Source of the DNA: an uncultured Bacteroidota bacterium
GTDB taxonomy: Bacteria > Bacteroidota > Bacteroidia > Flavobacteriales > Flavobacteriaceae
Assembly: GCA_902510415.1 (NCBI GenBank)
Contig: CABXBH010000003.1
Location: 35,522 to 99,521 of the forward strand
Direction of reading: 5' to 3'
Length of the DNA: 64,000 bases
This document shows, one piece after another, positions 1 to 8,911 of the stretch (positions are counted from its first letter, which is position 1; the number at the start of each line of letters is the position of its first letter). The position numbers were made by a program, and so were the translations under genes. The notes beneath the pieces were generated by a model. The model worked only from the letters and a program-made list of their open reading frames with translations, was not told the origin of the DNA and did not search any database.

Positions 1-1824
1 GATTATTTAAATCCATATGCAAATATGGTGCGAGGCTATAAAGACGAGAGTTATAATAATGTTTTAGCAACTGTAGAAATTAAGCAGAATCTAGATTTTA
101 TCACTAAGGGTTTGAAAGCTCGTGGATTGATCAATACCTCTAGATACTCATTTTATAATCTTGAAAGAAAATACAATCCATTTTATTATACACTAGCTAA
201 TTATGATTTTCAAAGTGATGTATATTCATTAATAGCCTTAAACCCTAATCAAGGAACCGAATATCTTGAGTATAATGAGGGGGCTAAAGTAATATCAAAT
301 TCTGTTTACTTTGAAGGCTCTCTTAATTACAATAGAATTATTAAGGATAAGCACAATATTTCTGGAATGTTAGTTGGTATAATCCGAGAACTAAAATATG
401 CTAATAACGGTAATTTACAAACATCTCTTCCTTACAGAAACCTTGGTCTTTCTGGAAGATTTACTTATGCCTTAGACAGTAAATACTTTGCTGAATTTAA
501 TTTTGGATTAAACGGTTCTGAAAGATTTGCAAGAAGTGAAAGATTTGGATTCTTTCCTTCTTTTGGTTTTGGATGGTATCTATCCAATGAAGATTTTATG
601 GATAAATATGAAGATACTATAACAAAATTAAAATTTAAAGGAACATATGGTTTAGTAGGTAATGACCAAATTGGTAGTGCTTCAGACAGATTCTTTTATA
701 TTTCTCAAGTCAATCTGAATGACGGATCAATGGGGTCAATGTTTGGTCAGGAATTTAGCAACTGGGTTAATGGAGTTAGTATAGATAGATACGCTAATGA
801 TCAAATAACGTGGGAAAAAGCACGAATGATGAATCTTGGATTTGAATTAGGTCTGTTTGGAATGGTTGATATTCAAGCTGATTATTTCACGGAATATAGA
901 TCTAATATACTAATGGATAGAGCCCAAACTCCTTCAACTTTGGGGTTACAAGCACCTATAAGAGCTAATGTTGGTGAGGCATCATCAAAAGGTTTGGAAT
1001 TTACAATTGATTACAAACAAGATTTTAGAAATGATCTTTTCATTTCAGCAAGGGCTAATTTTTCTTACGCTACTAGTAAGTTTGAGGTTTATGATGAATT
1101 AGACTATGTTTCTGCTGGACTTCCGTGGAGATCTAGGATTGGGCTAAATCTTTCTCAGCCTTTTGGATACATTGCCGAAAGATTATTTATCGATGAAGCT
1201 GATATTGCAAATTCTCCACTACAAACATTTGGAGAATATATGCCTGGAGACATAAAATACAAGGATATTAATGGGGATGGTATTATTGATATAAATGATG
1301 AGGTTCCAATCGGTTACCCGACAACTCCAGAAATTATTTATGGATTTGGTGTATCTAGTAGTTATAAGAACTTTGATTTATCTTTCTTCTTTCAAGGTTC
1401 AGCAAGATCATCCTTTTTTATTGATGCATACAGAACTTCACCCTTTATAGATACAAGTGGAAGTGCAATTGGGAACAATGCACTTTTAACAGCTTGGGCA
1501 AATGATTATTGGTCAGAAAACGACAGAAATCTTTATGCTGCATGGCCAAGACTTTCTGACCAAGTTGTTGATAATAATAATAGAAATAGTACTTGGTGGT
1601 TAAGAGATGGGGGCTTTCTAAGACTAAAATCATTTGAAATAGGATATTCAATAGACCCAGAAGAGATTGAAAAATTTAAAGCTGAATCTTTAAGAATATA
1701 TATCAGTGGCACAAACCTTTTGACGTTCAGTAAATTTAAAATATGGGATGTAGAAATGGGTGGAAATGGACTTGGATATCCGATTCAAAGAGGTATTAAT
1801 TTAGGACTAAATATGAACTTTTAA
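1..1824 (+). CDS. SusC/RagA-family TonB-dependent outer-membrane receptor, C-terminal part (5' end outside window)
   Basis: The reading frame is open from base 1, so this is the last ~607 residues of a longer protein; SusC proteins are usually about 1000 residues. It is the outer-membrane beta-barrel through which glycan fragments are imported with TonB energy. What is seen: alternating aromatic/polar barrel strands, a calcium-loop-like DINGDGIIDINDE segment typical of SusC C-terminal regions, and a terminal aromatic residue (…NMNF), the usual barrel-assembly signal. The stop is followed after one base by the SusD start, the classic SusC-SusD pairing. The downstream GH92 enzymes suggest a mannose-rich substrate; the substrate itself is inference. 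The plug domain and any N-terminal carboxypeptidase-like domain lie outside the window. Confidence 0.95.
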   Translation, partial: DYLNPYANMVRGYKDESYNNVLATVEIKQNLDFITKGLKARGLINTSRYSFYNLERKYNPFYYTLANYDFQSDVYSLIALNPNQGTEYLEYNEGAKVISNSVYFEGSLNYNRIIKDKHNISGMLVGIIRELKYANNGNLQTSLPYRNLGLSGRFTYALDSKYFAEFNFGLNGSERFARSERFGFFPSFGFGWYLSNEDFMDKYEDTITKLKFKGTYGLVGNDQIGSASDRFFYISQVNLNDGSMGSMFGQEFSNWVNGVSIDRYANDQITWEKARMMNLGFELGLFGMVDIQADYFTEYRSNILMDRAQTPSTLGLQAPIRANVGEASSKGLEFTIDYKQDFRNDLFISARANFSYATSKFEVYDELDYVSAGLPWRSRIGLNLSQPFGYIAERLFIDEADIANSPLQTFGEYMPGDIKYKDINGDGIIDINDEVPIGYPTTPEIIYGFGVSSSYKNFDLSFFFQGSARSSFFIDAYRTSPFIDTSGSAIGNNALLTAWANDYWSENDRNLYAAWPRLSDQVVDNNNRNSTWWLRDGGFLRLKSFEIGYSIDPEEIEKFKAESLRIYISGTNLLTFSKFKIWDVEMGGNGLGYPIQRGINLGLNMNF

Positions 1825-1825
1825 T

Positions 1826-3766
1826 ATGGCAAATAAAAAATATTTTATACTAGTTTTATTTTTCTGGTTATCAGCCTGCGAAAAGGATTTTTTGAATGTT
1901 GTGCCTGATAATATTGCAACAATTGATCTAGCTTTTAATAATAGAGCTACCGCAGAAAGATTTTTATCTACTTGTTACACATATATTCCCGAGCATGCTC
2001 ATATTGAACAAAACTTCTCACTGATTGCTGGAGATGAAATTTGGTATTATGCTGAAAATGATTTTTATATGAACAATGAAACCAGTTTTAGAATTGCTAA
2101 GGGACTACAAAATTCATCATCTCCTTATTTAAATTATTGGGAAGGTGGTCGTGGTGCCCCGCATAGTTTATTTGTTGGTCTCAGAGATTGTAACATATTT
2201 TTAGAAAATCTTGTTTCGGTTCCTGGGCTAGAAGAAGAAGAAAGACAAAGATGGTTAGCTGAAGTAAAAGTTTTAAAAGCATTTTACCATTTTTGGCTTC
2301 TTAGAATGTATGGTCCAATTCCTATTATTAGGGATAATCTCTACGTAGGTGCTTCATTAGAAGAAAGTCAAGTGCCAAGGGATTCTGTCGATGATATTGT
2401 AGATTATATTGTTGAATTAATAGATGAGGTAATTGCTAGTGAAGCGTTACCTGGAATTATAAACTATATATATACTGAACAAGGAAGAATAACCTTACCG
2501 GCAGCTAAAGCAATTAAAGCCAAAGCTCTTGTTCTTGCTGCAAGTCCTATTTTTAACGGTAACTCTGATTTTAGTGAATTGGTAGATTCTGATGGAAATT
2601 CATTAGTGAATCAAACATATGACCAAAACAAATGGGTAAAAGCTAGAGATGCATTAGCTGATGCAATAAATGAAGCTCATTCCAATGGTCATGCTTTATA
2701 TCAATTTACAGACCAAGTGCCAATTAATGGTGATATAAACGAAACTATTAGACAAGAATTAACTCAAAGAGCTGGAATAACAGACCCTTTTAATACAGGT
2801 ATAGTTTGGGCTTTTGAACCAGCTTGGACAGGTGATTTACAACAATGGAGTCAGCCAAGATGGACTGCAGATCATCAAGCGTTGTTTAATTATACTAAAA
2901 AGTCTCATGCACCTACATTAAATATGGTAGAAACATTTTACACCAAAAATGGAGTTCCCATTAATGAAGATATAAATTGGGATTATGATAATAGATTTAA
3001 TGTTACATCTTTAAACACAGATGACGAGTACCATAAATATTATATCGAAAGTGATTACAGCACAGCTAAACTTCATTTAAATAGGGAACCGCGTTTTTAT
3101 TCAACAATAGGCTTTGATGGAGGTAAGTGGTTTTCTTTAGAAACTCCAAATGTTGAACAAATCCCATATTTGAATGCTAAGGCTGGGGCACCTTCAGGAA
3201 AAAATGGTTTTGAAATATATTCAATCACTGGATATTTTGCCAAAAAACTAGTCCATTTTGAAAATATTATTTCTTTACAAGGTTCAACAATTAAAGGATA
3301 TTCATTTCCGATTATAAGAATGGCTGACTTGTATTTAAATTACGCTGAGGCACTAAATGAAGTGAAAGATAGTCCTGATAATGAAGTCTATGAATATATT
3401 CAAGCTGTAAGACATAATGCAGGATTGGATCTAGGAGGTGACCTATTAAATACCTGGTCTCAATTTTCAAATAATCCTAGTAAACCAACTACAAAAGATG
3501 GAATGAGAGATATAATTCAACAAGAAAGAATGGTTGAATTGGCATTGGAAGGATACAGGTATTGGGATTTGAGAAGATGGAAGCTGGCAGAGGACTATTT
3601 TAGTAGACCCATAAGAGGTTGGAATATTTTTAGGTCTGATGTAGAAGGATTTTATGAAGTAGAAAACATATATTACAGAAATTTTTTAAAGAAAGATTAT
3701 TTATGGCCAATTAGTCAAAATGAGCTTCTAAGAAACCCTAATCTAATTCAAAATCCTGGATGGTAA
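1826..3766 (+). CDS. SusD/RagB-family nutrient-binding outer-membrane lipoprotein
   Basis: Surface lipoprotein that caps the SusC barrel and binds the glycan. The N-terminus is a lipoprotein signal with Cys18 in the lipobox LSAC. The protein then shows the helical TPR-like SusD fold: N-terminal half with a VKVLKAFYHFWLLRMYG-type helix and GPIPIIRDN, and the C-terminal SusD hallmark near the end (R-ADLYLNYAEALNE, then QERMVELALEGYRYWDLRRW). At 646 residues it is slightly long for the family. It starts 1 nt after the susC stop, so the two are almost certainly co-transcribed and translated together. Family assignment is secure; ligand (alpha-mannan or high-mannose N-glycan) is inferred from the three GH92 genes downstream. 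Confidence 0.96.
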   Translation: MANKKYFILVLFFWLSACEKDFLNVVPDNIATIDLAFNNRATAERFLSTCYTYIPEHAHIEQNFSLIAGDEIWYYAENDFYMNNETSFRIAKGLQNSSSPYLNYWEGGRGAPHSLFVGLRDCNIFLENLVSVPGLEEEERQRWLAEVKVLKAFYHFWLLRMYGPIPIIRDNLYVGASLEESQVPRDSVDDIVDYIVELIDEVIASEALPGIINYIYTEQGRITLPAAKAIKAKALVLAASPIFNGNSDFSELVDSDGNSLVNQTYDQNKWVKARDALADAINEAHSNGHALYQFTDQVPINGDINETIRQELTQRAGITDPFNTGIVWAFEPAWTGDLQQWSQPRWTADHQALFNYTKKSHAPTLNMVETFYTKNGVPINEDINWDYDNRFNVTSLNTDDEYHKYYIESDYSTAKLHLNREPRFYSTIGFDGGKWFSLETPNVEQIPYLNAKAGAPSGKNGFEIYSITGYFAKKLVHFENIISLQGSTIKGYSFPIIRMADLYLNYAEALNEVKDSPDNEVYEYIQAVRHNAGLDLGGDLLNTWSQFSNNPSKPTTKDGMRDIIQQERMVELALEGYRYWDLRRWKLAEDYFSRPIRGWNIFRSDVEGFYEVENIYYRNFLKKDYLWPISQNELLRNPNLIQNPGW

Positions 3767-3783
3767 AATTTTTAATAAATAAA

Positions 3784-4980
3784 ATGAATAAAATAAAGTA
3801 TATAATTCTTTTAATGATCTTTCTGATAAGCTGTGTTGATGACTCAGAACATGGACCATATGGAAGTGACAGTACTCCTCCAGGTCCAGTAGCAATTAAT
3901 GAAGTAGTTAATACACCTGGTGGTGCTGTTATTTATTTCACCCCTCCTTCAGATGAAGATCTTTTATATGTTAAAGCTTCTTTTGAAGATGAAAATGAAA
4001 TCGAAAGACAAGTCATTGTTTCTTCAGTTATCGATTCTCTAAGTATAGTTGGATTTGCTCAAGAAGGGACATATCCTGTAGACGTAATTGCTGTTGATCG
4101 TGGAGAAAACGAATCTATTCCAACAACAGTAAATATTAACCCTATGGAAGCACCAATTCATGCAATTTTAAATTCAATGGTTGGAAATGATGATTTTGGC
4201 GGAATTAATATTGCATATGAAAATCCTACAAGGGCTGAAGTTTCACTAAATCTTTCAACTATTGACGGAGATGGAAATTTGGTTTTTAGAGAGTCATTTT
4301 ATACAAGTCAAGCAAGTAGTTCATATAGCTTTAGAGGTTATGATCCCGTTCCTACAGTATTTGTAATATACGTTGAAGATAGATGGGGAAATCAAACGGA
4401 TACTAGAAGTTTTGAAGCAACCCCACTGGAAGATATATTTATGGACAAAGCATATTGGGCTATAGAATCAATGCCTGGTGATGAAAGTTTTAGTGAATAT
4501 GGTTTTACAGCTAATCAAATTTGGGATGGGTACTGGAGTAATCAATGGAATTGTGGACACACAAATTTTTTACCTCTACCACATCAGCTAACTCTAGACT
4601 TAGGACAAACAGCCAAACTTAACAGATTTAAATTATATCAAAGAGGTGGGTCTGAATTATATAAACATGGTAACCCTAAAGTATTCGAAATGTATGGAAG
4701 AGAAAATCTTGAAAGCCTTCCAATTTATGACCCTGATGACCCAGGTGATGGATGGATTTATTTAGGAACGTTTGAATCTTTTAAGCCATCTGGATTGCCT
4801 CCAGGATCAAACACAGCCGAGGATTATGAATATCAAGATAACGGAGAAGATTTTGTTTTCGGGTATGATGCGAGACAGTATGATATTAGATACATAAGAT
4901 TGGTCAATGTTGAATCTTGGAATAATCAAATGGTTACGGTAATTGGAGAATTATCATTCTGGGGAAGTATTATAAATTAA
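3784..4980 (+). CDS. Surface lipoprotein of the DUF4959-DUF5126-DUF5000 type (glycan-binding, discoidin-like C-terminus)
   Basis: A 398-residue lipoprotein with Cys17 in lipobox LISC. An upstream in-frame ATG at 3760 overlaps the susD stop, but the signal peptide begins only at 3784, so that start is preferred. Three regions are visible: a fibronectin-like N-terminal part containing VNTPGGAVIYFTPPSDEDLL and AVDRGENES (DUF4959), a middle part with FGGINIAYENPT and YSFRGYDP…YVEDRWGN (DUF5126), and a C-terminal discoidin/F5-8C-like part from about residue 215 with LTLDLGQTAKLNRFKLYQR and IRYIRLVNVES (DUF5000). Such proteins follow SusC/SusD in many Bacteroidetes loci and are thought to bind glycan at the surface. 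Binding is inferred. Confidence 0.88.
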   Translation: MNKIKYIILLMIFLISCVDDSEHGPYGSDSTPPGPVAINEVVNTPGGAVIYFTPPSDEDLLYVKASFEDENEIERQVIVSSVIDSLSIVGFAQEGTYPVDVIAVDRGENESIPTTVNINPMEAPIHAILNSMVGNDDFGGINIAYENPTRAEVSLNLSTIDGDGNLVFRESFYTSQASSSYSFRGYDPVPTVFVIYVEDRWGNQTDTRSFEATPLEDIFMDKAYWAIESMPGDESFSEYGFTANQIWDGYWSNQWNCGHTNFLPLPHQLTLDLGQTAKLNRFKLYQRGGSELYKHGNPKVFEMYGRENLESLPIYDPDDPGDGWIYLGTFESFKPSGLPPGSNTAEDYEYQDNGEDFVFGYDARQYDIRYIRLVNVESWNNQMVTVIGELSFWGSIIN

Positions 4981-4984
4981 TAGT

Positions 4985-6748
4985 ATGAGTATAAATTATA
5001 GTAGACATTTTTTAAAAGTTTTAGTTCTAATTGGGTTTTTTACTAATTATTCTTGTGGAGATATGGATTCAATTCATGAAGATTATTTACAGGGAGAGCA
5101 GGTTTATGCTGGAAAACTTGACACTTTAAAAATAAGGCCTGGATATTATAGAGCTCAGCTAGAAGGCCAAACCCAATTTCTTGGGAACTCTAATCAAATT
5201 ATCATCGAATATGATGATCAGACAGAAGTGTATGATATAAATCCTGATAATATTGAAAATGGAATTTATACTATGATTCTTCCTAATCTTGAAGAAAAGT
5301 CATACGAATTCAATGTTACTACCCAAGATGAGTTAGGAAACCTTTCAGTTTCTCAAATTGTAGCGGGTAGTGCTGTTGGGGATATTTTTGTTTCAGATCA
5401 AGACCCAAGAGAAATTGATAATTTCACTTTTGAGGACGATGGAACATATGCTAATTTTTTTGGGAATGCTCAATCAGAAAATGTAATATTTACAATAGTA
5501 GATTATGAGAATGAATCTGAAGGAATTTCAAAAGACACCTTATTTTATGATGATAATAGAATTAATATTGACCAGTATAAGCCTTTGGGTAATCTTCAAA
5601 CTACATCTGTAATACAATCAGGATTAGATGGAATTGACTCAATTTCTTTAGTTTCTTTAGACTATACAATGCCTGAACTTCCCTACTCTATTCTAAATAA
5701 AAACTACATCAGACTTGTAAATATGCCAAGTGATAACCCTGGTACATTTAACAATGCGAATCCTAGCGAATATCTTTTTGACAATATTTCTGATTGGAAT
5801 GGTGATGACACCTATACTTACAACTCTGGGCCAAATAGTATTCCCCATCATTTTACTATTGACCTCGGGGTAAATACCATTTTAAGAAGAGTTGATATTG
5901 ATATGCTGGACCCTAATATTGATTCTTCATCAAATGCTACAGCTATTCAGGTCTGGGGTAGAGATAATTTAGATTTTGCTCAAACAGCATCAAGCGATGA
6001 AGAACTATTTATCGACGCTGGGTGGGTATTATTACATGAAGAGCAAATAGATGGAGAAAATCTTAATCGGGCTAGTTTTGTTATTGATCCTAATTTTTCT
6101 CCGAAAAGATTTATAAGATTAAGGACCACTTCTTCTGTGAATAATGATAATGTAAAATTTACTGAGCTTACATTTTACGGAGAAGAAATCGAATCAATCC
6201 AATTGGATAAATCAATATTTGTTTTACAAAACATGCCGAGTGATAACCCTGGAACATCTTATGGTGCTGATCCTGCAAATTATTTATTTGATAATAATAC
6301 ATTATATTCTGGAGATATTTATGGTTATCATTCAGGTGAAAATGCTATTCCAGGTCATCTTACTATAGACTTGGGAACTTCAACATATCTTAGCAATGCA
6401 AGATTAGATTTTAGGCCTACATGGAGTTTCAACGGTAACACACCAAATCAAATCGAAATATGGGGTAGATTAGATTTATTAAATGCTGAAACATATCCAG
6501 AATTTGAAAGCTCTGGGAATACTGTAATTTCTAATCCAGTATCAACAGAGTCATTTGAAAATGCAGAATGGGTATTACTACACTCCCAAGCTATAGATGG
6601 TCAAAACTCTAGCAATATTGAATTTGAAATTGATAATTTGGTTAAATCTAGATTTATAAGGTTAAGGTATGTAAATACTGTTCAAAATAGTGCTTGTCAA
6701 TTTATTGAAATTAGTTTTTCTGGTTATGGTTCATTTCCAATAGATTAA
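4985..6748 (+). CDS. Surface lipoprotein, DUF4998-like N-terminus with two discoidin-like domains
   Basis: 587 residues with a lipoprotein signal ending NYSCG (Cys24). Residues ~25-130 resemble DUF4998: DMDSIHEDYLQGE…YAGK, an RPG-type turn and NLEEKSYEFNVTTQDELGN. Two discoidin/F5-8C-like copies then follow, one starting near residue 240 (LVNMPSDNPGT…YLFDN…HHFTIDLG) and a second near residue 415 (LQNMPSDNPGT…YLFDN…GHLTIDLG). They are recognisably duplicated, each ending in a RFIRLR strand. The second copy contains an ~20-residue insert before its last strands. It sits 4 nt after the preceding gene in the same unit and is probably a second surface glycan-binding protein. No catalytic motif is seen. 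Confidence 0.82.
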   Translation: MSINYSRHFLKVLVLIGFFTNYSCGDMDSIHEDYLQGEQVYAGKLDTLKIRPGYYRAQLEGQTQFLGNSNQIIIEYDDQTEVYDINPDNIENGIYTMILPNLEEKSYEFNVTTQDELGNLSVSQIVAGSAVGDIFVSDQDPREIDNFTFEDDGTYANFFGNAQSENVIFTIVDYENESEGISKDTLFYDDNRINIDQYKPLGNLQTTSVIQSGLDGIDSISLVSLDYTMPELPYSILNKNYIRLVNMPSDNPGTFNNANPSEYLFDNISDWNGDDTYTYNSGPNSIPHHFTIDLGVNTILRRVDIDMLDPNIDSSSNATAIQVWGRDNLDFAQTASSDEELFIDAGWVLLHEEQIDGENLNRASFVIDPNFSPKRFIRLRTTSSVNNDNVKFTELTFYGEEIESIQLDKSIFVLQNMPSDNPGTSYGADPANYLFDNNTLYSGDIYGYHSGENAIPGHLTIDLGTSTYLSNARLDFRPTWSFNGNTPNQIEIWGRLDLLNAETYPEFESSGNTVISNPVSTESFENAEWVLLHSQAIDGQNSSNIEFEIDNLVKSRFIRLRYVNTVQNSACQFIEISFSGYGSFPID

Positions 6749-6759
6749 ATAAATTTAGT

Positions 6760-8901
6760 TTGAAAAAAATATTCATTTTTTATTTTTTAGTATTAATCTC
6801 AGTACAAATCAATGCACAAGAGTACTCAAGATTAGTTGATACAAAAATTGGATCTAAAGGTGAAGGTTTAGCATGTGGGTATAATTTTATAGGAGCAACC
6901 TATCCTTTTGGGATGGTTCAATTTACTCCAACCTTTTTCTCAGCTCATAAAGGTTTTGTTATAACTCAACTGAACGGAGCCGGCTGTTCAAATTTGGGAG
7001 ATTTTCCAATATTACCAATAAGCGGAATTATTGAAAAGTCTCCAAATGATATGAATTCATATAAAAAGTTTGAAGAGATTAAAATGGCACAAGCTGGTTA
7101 TCTTTCATTAAAAATGAATGAAAAAATTGATGTTGATTTAACCGTTACGAAAAGGTCTGGAGTCGGTAAATTTAATTTTAATAATTCTGATTATGGAACG
7201 TTAATAATTGGAACTGGGATAAATTCCTCTCCCTCTGAAAAAATTAAAGATGCGTTTGTGGAGGTCACTTCTCCTTTGAGCTGTGAAGGTTTTACAAGAG
7301 GTGGAGATTTCTGTGGGACTGAGGTAGATTATAAAATTTATTTTGCAGCAGAATTTGATAGACCATCAGAATTTAACGGGACTTGGAAAGGCAATAAACT
7401 TTCAACAAAAAAAAGCAGTGTAGGGAAAAATAGTGGAGCTTACTTCACTTTTAACACAGATGATATCAGCAAAGTAAACTACAGAATTGCTATATCTTTT
7501 GTTTCTATTGAAAATGCAAAGGAAAATCTAAAAACCGAAAATAAATATATCAACTTTGAAGATTATAAAAAGCAAACTTCCCAGGTATGGGATGAATATC
7601 TTTCAACTATTAAGATTAAGTCCGATAATAGCGATAGACTAAAACAATTTTATACTCATTTTTATCATTCATTAATTCACCCAAATATTGTTAGTGATAT
7701 TAATGGTGAGTATATGGGTGCTGATTTTAAAGTTCACAGAGTAGAAGAAGGTCGTGAACAGTATAGCTCCTTTAGTGTCTGGGATACATACAGAACACAA
7801 GGACAACTTTTAGCAATGTTATTTCCAAAAAAGAGTAGTGATATGATGCAATCTTTAGTAGATTTCGCTGACCAGGCTGGAGGATATGGTAGATGGATAT
7901 TAGCCAATATTGAAACTGGAATAATGCAAGGTGACCCAACTCCAATTTTAATTTCTAATTCGTATGCATTTGGGGGAGATGATTTTGATATAGATAAAGC
8001 TTATCATTATATGAGAAAAGGGGCGCTAATTCCTAGAGTATATTCTCAAAAGCAAGAAATTAGACCCTACCTTGAAGAATATATTAATCATGGACATACT
8101 TTTGCATCGATGTCTCTTGAGTATGCTTCATCCGATTTTGCTATTGCGCAATTTGCTTTAAACGCCTTAGCGAATGAAAATGATTATGATTTTTTTAAAA
8201 AAAGATCTCAAAATTGGAAAAACAATTATAACCCAAAAACAAAGTGGTTAAATTCAAGATTTCCAAATGGCATCTGGAAGGATAAAACACATGATTGGAG
8301 AGAAGGAACATATAAAAATTATTTTTGGATGGTTCCTCATAATTTGAATAAATTAATAGATACTATAGGGGGTCCTAAATTTGCTGAAAAAAGACTTGAT
8401 TCATTATTTGTAAAGCTAGATGCTGAATATGAAGAAGACTGGTTTGCTGCTGGGAATGAACCAGATTTTCAGGTTCCCTGGGTTTATAATTGGATAGAAA
8501 AACCCGAAAAAACTTCAAAAACAATCGAACGAATCCTTAATGAAATGTATAGTAGTAATGAAAATGGCCTGCCTGGAAATGACGATTTAGGTACTATGGG
8601 TGCTTGGTATGTTTTTGCTTCAGTCGGACTTTATCCTTTGATTCCTGGTGTTGGTGGATTTTCGTTAAACATTCCTCAATTTAATTCAATTGACATCAAG
8701 CTTCCTGATGATAAAATTTTAAAAATTAGAAAAAAGGGGGGTAAAAATTATTTCATAAATTCATTAAAATTTAGGGAAAAACCTTACTATTCAACGTGGA
8801 TAAATTGGGATATGATAAAAAAAGGAGGAGTATTAGATTATCATATTTCTGATCAAAAAAATGATAAATGGTTTTTAAATGCTCCGCCTAATTATAACTA
8901 A
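6760..8901 (+). CDS. GH92 family alpha-mannosidase (first of three)
   Basis: Calcium-dependent exo-alpha-mannosidase family, inverting mechanism in characterised members. The 713-residue protein starts at a TTG: no in-frame ATG precedes the signal peptide (MKKIFIFYFLVLISVQINAQ), which ends in an AQ-type signal peptidase I site. GH92 landmarks in order: a VDTKIGSKGEG opening strand, DTYRTQGQL near residue 345, a REGTYKNYFW segment near 515 carrying the conserved Glu, GNEPDFQVPW near 565, and GNDDLGTMGAWYVF near 605 with the Asp-rich catalytic/Ca site. No lipobox, so it is probably periplasmic, unlike the next paralogue. The three GH92 proteins are clearly divergent in sequence, implying different linkages, but linkage cannot be assigned here. 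Confidence 0.95.
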   Translation: MKKIFIFYFLVLISVQINAQEYSRLVDTKIGSKGEGLACGYNFIGATYPFGMVQFTPTFFSAHKGFVITQLNGAGCSNLGDFPILPISGIIEKSPNDMNSYKKFEEIKMAQAGYLSLKMNEKIDVDLTVTKRSGVGKFNFNNSDYGTLIIGTGINSSPSEKIKDAFVEVTSPLSCEGFTRGGDFCGTEVDYKIYFAAEFDRPSEFNGTWKGNKLSTKKSSVGKNSGAYFTFNTDDISKVNYRIAISFVSIENAKENLKTENKYINFEDYKKQTSQVWDEYLSTIKIKSDNSDRLKQFYTHFYHSLIHPNIVSDINGEYMGADFKVHRVEEGREQYSSFSVWDTYRTQGQLLAMLFPKKSSDMMQSLVDFADQAGGYGRWILANIETGIMQGDPTPILISNSYAFGGDDFDIDKAYHYMRKGALIPRVYSQKQEIRPYLEEYINHGHTFASMSLEYASSDFAIAQFALNALANENDYDFFKKRSQNWKNNYNPKTKWLNSRFPNGIWKDKTHDWREGTYKNYFWMVPHNLNKLIDTIGGPKFAEKRLDSLFVKLDAEYEEDWFAAGNEPDFQVPWVYNWIEKPEKTSKTIERILNEMYSSNENGLPGNDDLGTMGAWYVFASVGLYPLIPGVGGFSLNIPQFNSIDIKLPDDKILKIRKKGGKNYFINSLKFREKPYYSTWINWDMIKKGGVLDYHISDQKNDKWFLNAPPNYN

Positions 8902-8911
8902 ATAAAAAAAA